Assembly: GCF_900128475.1 (NCBI RefSeq)
Contig: NZ_LT635832.1
Location: 1 to 64,000 of the forward strand
Source of the DNA: Mediterranea massiliensis
GTDB lineage: Bacteria; Bacteroidota; Bacteroidia; Bacteroidales; Bacteroidaceae
Direction: 5' to 3'
DNA length: 64,000 nucleotides
The position numbers were made by a program, and so were the translations under genes. This document shows, piece after piece, positions 56,901 through 62,798 of this stretch; position 1 is the first letter of the stretch, and the number at the start of each line of letters is the position of its first letter. A model generated the notes under the pieces. That model was not told the DNA's origin and made no database searches. It saw nothing but the letters and a program-made list of their open reading frames with translations.

Positions 56901-57747
56901 CACTGCGAAAACGGCTTATGAAACTGCCTATGCTGCAATTATAAGAATTAATAATCATAATACGTATATAGAGGGTAATCTTCAGGATTTCAACACTCTC
57001 TATCCTAATAATATAGATGGATTTAATGAACTTACGGCACAACATCCTCAGAATAATGAGGTAGCCCAAGATTTCCAAACAATTGCGACTCAATTATTCA
57101 ACTTGAACAAAAGCGCTATAAAAATAAAAAAAGAGAACTTAACAGAAAACAAAATATGGGATAAATTTTGCACCGAAATCATTCAAGACCCGGTTCTCAA
57201 AAGTATAATAACTACTCTTAGAAGTGAAATAATGAAAGATGGTGTATTTAACGATTTCACAACTCAACGTCGCATTATTGGACAAGCAGTTCAAATTGCA
57301 CATAATATTGCTTCAGTAAACAAACGAAAAATAACATATGAGGTTTTAAAGCAACTTATACAAAAGCAACCAGATGCAAAAACAAATACAAAAAAGATAG
57401 GCAATTTACCACAACAAGAACCTAATTTTGATGATGCTAACTGGGCAAATTTCTGCAATTCAATAACTTATGAAGTATTTGAACCTGATACCAGAAAAAG
57501 GACGAAAGTTAAGAACTTTTTAAAACCCATGGGAATAACTTTAGCAAAATATTTTACTGGATATAAAAAACTCGAAGGAATACTCGACCAATACATATGG
57601 GATACCCATGAAGATACAGGGAAAATTCTATTTTCTGATCAGGAAGGTGAAACCCTTAATTTCCATAACAAAGAAATCCACTATTACAAAAAATCAGAAA
57701 CTGACCCTCTCATTCCATTAATAGATATACTCAAAGGAATACAGTAA
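53917..57747 (+). CDS. vgrG: T6SS spike protein VgrG, extended
   Basis: 1276 residues, about twice a plain VgrG. The gp27-like part begins at residue 1 but is split by a lysine/glutamate-rich coiled coil at about 165-248. It resumes with LVQYNESFFDFLVRVSNRCG (about 270-289). The gp5-like OB fold is at about 613-710 (MNRVRVRYPWQ, PWIRIALP, PQIDDEAIINYENG, KPYVEGMLY). Short beta-helix repeats follow (about 780-870; KVNISAFTGITISAPNGNVR). The last ~400 residues (from about 56520) have no repeats and are very A/T-rich: at 57121-57180 only 15 of 60 bases are G/C. This end may be an effector domain or bind one; no catalytic motif is recognised. Confidence 0.88.
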   Translation: MASYTLKIYDVPQENKNIELSYNSNDGHSAGSTTIENTTWTFTLQNLSYSKAIYKPGELIFKLQISGCNGVNAIYSTFKGKKIELTAQADNKSSSIAKDYYIFGIQIEKKGNVYYATFQAYDPFKFLTLDTYCKAYTGKKFTQDIFLNKDLWPNNLPEAIDEQLKIENAQSLKKEREAEKANLEKKQEEINKEINDLNDKINKETNENTKEELQKTLNEKKALSQNISIKIEELDSEITKLGSIIEGKKGSQFNKNPRYLYHDDKEFIQPYLVQYNESFFDFLVRVSNRCGEFLYYEDGYFNIGWEKKTKKDKDDKEQDDITPITEYVSVNFSDETVTAWKENYIVSSHHNYPLTENHMKRFPSLLPLDEEKLQTEYGKGYNVEEKGEGKIDITSTDQSGKSITIQDKLRSNYEVNVADLQLQDSQLASDENLVSLPPKDEYTKWQDFALWPGYFFINAVTDIVNSADIIEATKNLISDTGITILNCSLSAKAANDDYEDKNFKKGTYTNDRKKGDRIHPFSTSEENMNTTLSSYVTFSLEFYEAIRKGIEANERSRIQIALGDHFYPLTLGCLIELDGKKYIVVQMNGCANSGAETLDIEAIPYEDKFVFPPAAPVSPIREAKAQRAFITHNADPLKMNRVRVRYPWQSQTEDPTPWIRIALPMASDGSGFNFLPQIDDEAIINYENGNIEKPYVEGMLYTRAEKENESPVPYAHKKDKARVISSVNGHSIIFSDPSASSDAFNSLSPLMSTIKSFCPTGFIKTELSLRDHKVDIFPDSFKKAMGGIEFTDEHGLYSISMSSDKRAISIDSPLGKVNISAFTGITISAPNGNVRIEGKNIDIVAGNNLSISSGNNIASHFWPVYRDKSLGESIFDSLKDAGKTIISKLEIIDMNLIRTAFETFVRPCGGTMLIKSNRYLCFEAGKGETQIAGHQQFGMGTAWKSLIKPDQIMEVTIPYQNTDVASNRIPIYINNFIQAINTATALFNTINQSLSTAKTAYETAYAAIIRINNHNTYIEGNLQDFNTLYPNNIDGFNELTAQHPQNNEVAQDFQTIATQLFNLNKSAIKIKKENLTENKIWDKFCTEIIQDPVLKSIITTLRSEIMKDGVFNDFTTQRRIIGQAVQIAHNIASVNKRKITYEVLKQLIQKQPDAKTNTKKIGNLPQQEPNFDDANWANFCNSITYEVFEPDTRKRTKVKNFLKPMGITLAKYFTGYKKLEGILDQYIWDTHEDTGKILFSDQEGETLNFHNKEIHYYKKSETDPLIPLIDILKGIQ

Positions 57748-57765
57748 CAACAAGCAGTATCAAGT

Positions 57766-59556
57766 ATGAGAACAATCGCAGAACAATTCAAATACTGGCA
57801 GGAGGCTCTGGACGATTTCCAGAAGAACGTGGAAAAAGACCTGGATGAAATCCGACGCTATAAAAGCGAAGTCCAGCAGATGAAAATCGACCTGATAGAC
57901 CATCTGGAGAAAGGACGGTATGTCCGCGACGACCAGCGCGTCATCATTTCCGCTCCGGAAATCATCATCGGTAATGTCGATAAGAGCGGAACGCTGTGCG
58001 GCAGCAATTCCAGGATTATTCTCCGGGGAACAGACATCTCTCTGGACGGCGTAGGTGCAGGCGCTTCCGGTGTGGGAAGCATTGTGAGCCGTGCCGCAAG
58101 CATCCGCCAAATCGCGGTAGATCCGGGAATGGACGGACAAGAGAATGTGGCAAAAGGAATTTCGGAGATTGTCTCGCAAGCCCGGAATGTCATCATCCGA
58201 AGCGAAAAGCAGGCTAATGATGTCTTTCCGACGTATGGTCTTAGCGGCACCGACGGCGGCATCACCCTCTCTACCGACGGACAAATCAGCCTGAACGCGA
58301 CACTCCCCTGCGAAACGCTCAAAGAAAGACTGGAACAAGAAGAGACAGCGCTGACCACGCAAACCAATGACCTCAAGAAGGAAGCGAGCCAGGCCAAGTC
58401 GGAAGTGTCGTCGCTCATCTCGCAAATAGACAAGCTGTTCGACCAGGACCTTATGAACCTGGACGAAACAATGACCCGAACGAACTACATGGACATCGAG
58501 GAACTGCACGAGGAAATCCGGAACATATCCGGCACCATCTACACCTCGATGACCCGTTACTTCAACGTCCTCTCCCGCCTTGCCGAGGCGAACCGCCAAT
58601 TGAACAGCATCAAGGAGCAGAAAGAGGCGGCAGGCCAGTTGCATTCTTCGTTCAAAGAGAAAAGTACCGATACCTTCATCTCGCTCCGCTCCGAAAGCAT
58701 CAGCCTCACCTCGACCGACGGCGACGGCAACCTGCGCACCAACGACGGCGCGGGCATCGGACTGGCAGGCAAGGAAATCAGCCTTACCTCCTACGGCAAC
58801 GACGGTGCCCTGATCAAGGACAGCGGCATCTATATGGGCTCGCAGGACGTGGAAATCAATACCGCCAACCCCAAGGTGTCCGACTCGAGCACCGACCTGC
58901 CGGCTGAAGGCAGCGTACGCGTCGTCTCGAAGGCAATCCAAGTAGAAGCCGTGGACTACGAGACGAAGGACGACAAGACCGAAGAAAAGAGCCTGACCCA
59001 AGAAGGCTCGTTCACCCTGCGCGCCGAGAAAATCAACCTCAACGCCACCGACACCGAAGGCAAGGCTACCGGAACGATTGCCGCCAACGCCAAGACGGTG
59101 GAAGTGAAGGCAATGGACGTGGATAAGGAGAAGCGCACCGACAAGGAACTGGCCGCAGGCAGCAGCCTGCTCCTGCTGGCAGAAAAAGTCTATGCGGGAG
59201 CAAGGGACAAGAAGGCGCGGAGCAAGAGTGTGCAGGTAGCCTCGGATAAGGTGGGCCTCTTCGGCGACACTACCGTCGAGCTACAACAGGACGGCAAGGC
59301 CATCCTGCAACTGAGCGGCGGCGACGCCGCGCTCTACGGCAGCAAAACGACCCTCTACGGCGAGATGACCTCGCAAGGCAAGACGACGTTCAAGTCCGAC
59401 GTCACCGCCGGAACAGTCGAGATGAAGAACCTGAAGGTGGATTCGTCGTTCAAGACCCCCTACACCACCGAAGGCGTCTCCGTGCCCGGCGCGCCGTCCA
59501 CCGCCAAGCTGGGCGCGAAACTGAGTGAAGAAGAACTGAAATCGAACAACGGATAA
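57766..59556 (+). CDS. Beta-solenoid repeat protein of the T6SS spike region
   Basis: 596 residues. Residues 1-45 and about 186-300 are predicted coiled coil. The remainder is made of short repeats alternating polar and hydrophobic residues (GGITLSTDGQISLN, ISLRSESISLTSTDGD, GSFTLRAEKINLNATDTEG, GKAILQLSGGDAALYG), the pattern of a triangular beta-helix like the gp5/VgrG needle. No signal peptide is present. It lies between vgrG and the PAAR-like gene, 18 and 13 bases away, so it is probably a separate spike shaft or an effector carrier. Codon use is GC-rich (35 of 60 bases at 59101-59160), unlike vgrG. Family not recognised. Confidence 0.7.
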   Translation: MRTIAEQFKYWQEALDDFQKNVEKDLDEIRRYKSEVQQMKIDLIDHLEKGRYVRDDQRVIISAPEIIIGNVDKSGTLCGSNSRIILRGTDISLDGVGAGASGVGSIVSRAASIRQIAVDPGMDGQENVAKGISEIVSQARNVIIRSEKQANDVFPTYGLSGTDGGITLSTDGQISLNATLPCETLKERLEQEETALTTQTNDLKKEASQAKSEVSSLISQIDKLFDQDLMNLDETMTRTNYMDIEELHEEIRNISGTIYTSMTRYFNVLSRLAEANRQLNSIKEQKEAAGQLHSSFKEKSTDTFISLRSESISLTSTDGDGNLRTNDGAGIGLAGKEISLTSYGNDGALIKDSGIYMGSQDVEINTANPKVSDSSTDLPAEGSVRVVSKAIQVEAVDYETKDDKTEEKSLTQEGSFTLRAEKINLNATDTEGKATGTIAANAKTVEVKAMDVDKEKRTDKELAAGSSLLLLAEKVYAGARDKKARSKSVQVASDKVGLFGDTTVELQQDGKAILQLSGGDAALYGSKTTLYGEMTSQGKTTFKSDVTAGTVEMKNLKVDSSFKTPYTTEGVSVPGAPSTAKLGAKLSEEELKSNNG

Positions 59557-59569
59557 AAACAGAAAGATT

Positions 59570-59959
59570 ATGGCAAAATATGTTTGCATGGGCGCCACGC
59601 TGAAGTGCACGTTCGGCATGGCTCCCTCCTCGCTGATGGTAACGGTCCCCCTGCGACCGATGATCCAGAACAAGCCGAAAGCCACCATCATGGACTTCGC
59701 CCCGATGGTCAACATCCTGCCCTTCGGCATGTGCCAGTCACTGAGCAACCCCACGGTGGCCTCCGCCACCTCGGCCGCGATGGGAGTCCTGACGCCCATG
59801 CCCTGCATACCGGTAATCGTGGCCCCCTGGGCGCCGGGCGGCAAGCAACTGATCACCAACATGCCGGCCCTGCTGGACAACTGCAAGCTGATGTGCGCCT
59901 ACGGCGGCAGCATCTCCATCAACATGCCCGGCCATACGTGCGACTCGCAGGGGAAATAA
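59570..59959 (+). CDS. PAAR-like spike tip protein (DUF4280 type)
   Basis: 129 residues. The sequence KYVCMGATLKCTFGMAPSSL at the start, repeated GM/PM segments and the C-terminal CAYGGSISINMPGHTC match the PAAR-like DUF4280 family, which caps VgrG and sharpens the spike in Bacteroidota. Four cysteines and one histidine (C6, C13, C126-type positions) may bind metal. It has no fused effector domain, so cargo must be separate. Its stop lies 32 bases from the end of the convergent minus-strand gene. Confidence 0.82.
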   Translation: MAKYVCMGATLKCTFGMAPSSLMVTVPLRPMIQNKPKATIMDFAPMVNILPFGMCQSLSNPTVASATSAAMGVLTPMPCIPVIVAPWAPGGKQLITNMPALLDNCKLMCAYGGSISINMPGHTCDSQGK

Positions 59960-59991
59960 TCCCCTGCCCGCCGCTACAAGCCGGACACTCT

Positions 59992-60723
59992 TTACTCTTC
60001 GCCGGTGAACTGGCTCAGGTCTAACTTCGAGCCTTTGTCTTCGCCGCGCGCGGCCTGACGCTCACTCTCGGCCTGCTCGGCCTCGGCCTTCTTCTTCAGG
60101 TAGTCCTGATAAGCCTCCTCTATCTGCTTTTCCTTCTCCTCGCGATAGGACTTGCATATATCCTTCATTTGGTCATACACCTTCTGGAGTTCTTCCTTTG
60201 CCTCGTCCATCTCCTCGGGCTTGGCACCGGCCAGTTGCTTGGCGATCTTCACGCCATACGCGGCATTTACCGCATCCACCTTGCCCGTCATTTCCCCGTA
60301 AATGGTCTTCACGTAATCCATGCCCGCATCGTGCCGGTCGTCGTTCACTTCGGGCATCGTGCACAGGACATACCGATCCTCTTCTCCGTCCGAGGATTCC
60401 TCCTCTCCGCTCTCCTCGCCGTCCTCGTCCATCGGTTTCTGTTTGATCTTATAGTCGGGATGTGCCTGGGCCACAGCCTTGCAGATGGCAAACAGGTAAT
60501 CCTGCTCCTTGGGAATCAAGGCGAACTGATTGTCCTGGGGTAACGCCACATCGGCCACTTCTTCCAGATTCATCCGTTCACCGCCCACTTCGACTTCGAC
60601 CGTCAGGAGGGCGGCCGGCTCGGCCTTCACACCGAAGTGCATGAACTGGTAGTTCATATACACCGCATATCCGTTCATTTTCTGCTGGGCTTCCTGCAAC
60701 AGCTTATACACAGTCATTCTCAT
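59992..60723 (-). CDS. Acidic coiled-coil protein of unknown function next to PAAR
   Basis: 243 residues with no signal peptide or membrane segment, so it is cytoplasmic. Residues 1-100 form a compact domain (TVYKLLQEAQQKMNGYAVYMN at the start is split here). An acidic stretch (DEDGEESGEEESSDGEED, about 104-121) follows, and the last 80 residues are a charged coiled coil. AGGA stands seven bases before ATG 60723. It faces the PAAR gene and has matching GC-rich codon use. It could be a chaperone, immunity protein or unrelated; nothing in the sequence decides. Confidence 0.6.
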   Translation of the reverse strand: MRMTVYKLLQEAQQKMNGYAVYMNYQFMHFGVKAEPAALLTVEVEVGGERMNLEEVADVALPQDNQFALIPKEQDYLFAICKAVAQAHPDYKIKQKPMDEDGEESGEEESSDGEEDRYVLCTMPEVNDDRHDAGMDYVKTIYGEMTGKVDAVNAAYGVKIAKQLAGAKPEEMDEAKEELQKVYDQMKDICKSYREEKEKQIEEAYQDYLKKKAEAEQAESERQAARGEDKGSKLDLSQFTGEE

Positions 60724-60745
60724 CTGTTTTCCTTTTGGTTATTTT

Positions 60746-62074
60746 TTATTTCAGTTTCAGTTTCACGTTCACAATGTCATTTCCCTTCAGACGGACGAGC
60801 GTCTCGGCCGCCTTACGCCCCTTGACCAGTCGGAGGCGATAGGTGCGATCGACGGGCAGGTTGCGCAGTACGCAGGGAGCAAAGCCTGCCGCGAGGCCGT
60901 TCAGGAAGACAGCTGCATCCACTTCGTCGCACGACACGTTCAGCAGTCCGTAATCGGCCAAAGGCGAAATGAGGTTCAGCTCCACGTTTTTCCCCGCATC
61001 GACCCAGAAGAAGTCGGTGCGTGAGTCCAGTCCCTCCTTTTTTGAACTGACGGCATAAAAGCCCGGAGCCAGCTTTCCCCGCCATTCGCCATGTGCCACC
61101 CGCTCTCGGTTGAGCCAGATTTCAGTGTCGGCATCGAAGGCGGTAATATGCACGTCGGCCCATTGTTCCGGCTGTATCTGAAGGCTGTCCGAAGCCAAGG
61201 AATCTGCCAAATCCTCATTTGGGAACCCAAGCGTCTCTATAGTCTGTCCTGGCTGCGGGAACGGACGTAACTTGATGCCATGCAGGTCGATCACCTTACG
61301 CTCTGCGTTGGCCAACTTCAGCCACTGTTCGTAGTAGAGCGAATCGCCTTGGTCGACGGTCAGACGATATCGACCGGGCATCAGACGGGATGTCTCGATG
61401 CGCTGCATCCCCAAGGGCTGCCCGTCCAAGCAGATGCGGGCATCGGGCCAGTCGGTCTCCACGGTCAGATAGGCGTAAAAAGGCTGCAACACGTAACGTT
61501 TCTCAAAGCGAACAGAGTCTGTCAGTTCGATGGTATCATTCAAGGTCTGGTAGAAAGGCGACTCAATACGGCAAGCATGCCGGCCCAGTGGCAAGTAAAG
61601 GGAAAGGGTGCCGTCCAAAAGAGGATGGATAACGGTATCTACATAGACGATGGCATGTTCGGGCACCGTCGAAATCAGCGCCCACTGCTTCTGCTGACGG
61701 AACTCTTTCTCCAGACTTTCAGTATGGAGATAGGCATGATAGTGCTTCTTTTTTTTCAGTACGCCTTCAGGCACCTTCCAGGCCAACTGCCTGTAGACGG
61801 GATGCTTGATGATGAGGAAAGCGGTGCGATGAGGCAGGGTTAGGGTGACCATTCCTTCTCCTTCGGCAGCAGGCACGGGCGTGTCGCCCACGAAGAACTG
61901 GAAGCCTTTTTCGTTAGTGAAAAAGTCCAGCAGGGCTTGCCGTTTGTCTGTTGTGAAAGGTGCCTTTTGCAGGAACGGCCTCTTGTAGCGTCCGAAATCC
62001 TCGACGCGCATCCGCTGTGCCATCACGGGAAAGGCCGTCACGCACCATAGAATTATGATCCACCCGTATCTCAT
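60746..62074 (-). CDS. Secreted PEGA-like repeat protein
   Basis: 442 residues from ATG 62074, whose signal peptide (MRYGWIIILWCVTAFPVMAQ) has no lipobox, so it is exported to the periplasm. The body contains at least four PEGA-type strands of the pattern x-Val-Asp-Ala-x-Val-x-Leu-(Asn/Asp)-Gly-x-x-x-Gly (for example AVFLNGLAAGFAPC near 405, ARICLDGQPLG near 220, AIVYVDTVIHP near 151). PEGA domains bind cell-envelope surfaces. The -7 box TATGTTTG (62109-62102) is just upstream, so later ATGs at 62095 and 62104 are ruled out. It is 23 bases from the coiled-coil gene. Confidence 0.75.
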   Translation of the reverse strand: MRYGWIIILWCVTAFPVMAQRMRVEDFGRYKRPFLQKAPFTTDKRQALLDFFTNEKGFQFFVGDTPVPAAEGEGMVTLTLPHRTAFLIIKHPVYRQLAWKVPEGVLKKKKHYHAYLHTESLEKEFRQQKQWALISTVPEHAIVYVDTVIHPLLDGTLSLYLPLGRHACRIESPFYQTLNDTIELTDSVRFEKRYVLQPFYAYLTVETDWPDARICLDGQPLGMQRIETSRLMPGRYRLTVDQGDSLYYEQWLKLANAERKVIDLHGIKLRPFPQPGQTIETLGFPNEDLADSLASDSLQIQPEQWADVHITAFDADTEIWLNRERVAHGEWRGKLAPGFYAVSSKKEGLDSRTDFFWVDAGKNVELNLISPLADYGLLNVSCDEVDAAVFLNGLAAGFAPCVLRNLPVDRTYRLRLVKGRKAAETLVRLKGNDIVNVKLKLK

Positions 62075-62101
62075 GCGTACTGTTTCTGAAATCATGCCTT
62101 G

Positions 62102-62109
62102 CAAACATA
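62102..62109 (-). promoter_or_regulatory. -7 box of the PEGA-like gene
   Basis: TATGTTTG read on the minus strand, about 28 bases before ATG 62074. No -33 TTTG is obvious. Confidence 0.5.
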
Positions 62110-62267
62110 CGGAAAAATAACGGAATAACCGACGCTGTTCTCCGATTTTCTTTACAAAGTATCGGTATTATACCTGCGCCAAATGCCACTTTATGCGTAT
62201 AACTATGGACTTTAGATTTCTCAAGTAGATAGTCTGCAAGCTGAAGAGGGCAATTTCCAGGCTGGGG

Positions 62268-62377
62268 AAAGCAGTCGTTTGCCCCGCTAAAAGCATCGCT
62301 TTGTCCAGCTTAAAGCACCGCTTTGCCCAGCTTAAAGCACTGCTTTGCCCAGCTTAAAACTTCGCTTTGAAGATGAT
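62268..62377. repeat. Intergenic 22-bp tandem array, five units (array D)
   Basis: Units begin at 62268, 62290, 62312, 62334 and 62356, exactly 22 bases apart. Cores are AAAGCACTGCTTT or close variants (AAAGCA/TGCTTT arms), each followed by GCCCAGCTT. Three units are almost identical. Core and spacer match array C. It lies in the 724-base gap between the PEGA-like gene and the E1-like gene; the rest of that gap holds GTGAAA-type palindromes (62530-62667) and the E1 promoter. Confidence 0.9.
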
Positions 62378-62529
62378 TGACTTTTCCTGATTTAGCTAGA
62401 CAGTTTTTTGTTTTATAAACTGAAGCAGTAGACACTTGACTTCCCTTTTAGCCATAGGCAAATATTTTCTCCGTTTATTCCTTCAACGTTTCACAACGAT
62501 GGTAATCGTCTGTAGAAGAGAGAATTGTA

Positions 62530-62667
62530 GTGAAACATCCCGGTTTCACGTGAAAGCAAACGATACTTTATCAAGTGAAGGCAACGACCCTCATGCGGAG
62601 GCGAACACCGTCCACCGCATGTTTCACAAGAAACCACTAATATACACCGCATTACGGTGAATTTCAC
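62530..62667. repeat. Cluster of GTGAAA / TTTCAC palindromes
   Basis: GTGAAAC (62530-62536) and GTTTCAC (62543-62549) form an inverted repeat. Further half-sites are GTGAAAG at 62550, GTGAAGG at 62575 and GTTTCAC at 62621, and GTGAATTTCAC (62657-62667) is a perfect 11-base palindrome. They lie 70-230 bases upstream of the promoter of the E1-like gene and could be operators or decayed tandem repeats. Confidence 0.5.
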
Positions 62668-62736
62668 AAAGGGAAACGGAAATAGGAGCGTGAAAGGAAG
62701 CTTTTACAGGCTTTCATCCAAAAATTATTCCATTCG

Positions 62737-62769
62737 TTTGGGGGCTTTCCCGAATATTTGCTATATTTG
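62737..62769 (+). promoter_or_regulatory. Promoter of the E1-like gene
   Basis: TTTG (62737-62740), 21 bases, TATATTTG (62762-62769). The predicted transcription start, near 62776, gives a 20-base leader before ATG 62799. Confidence 0.8.
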
Positions 62770-62798
62770 AGCAGCCAAACAACTGAAAGCATCTTGCA

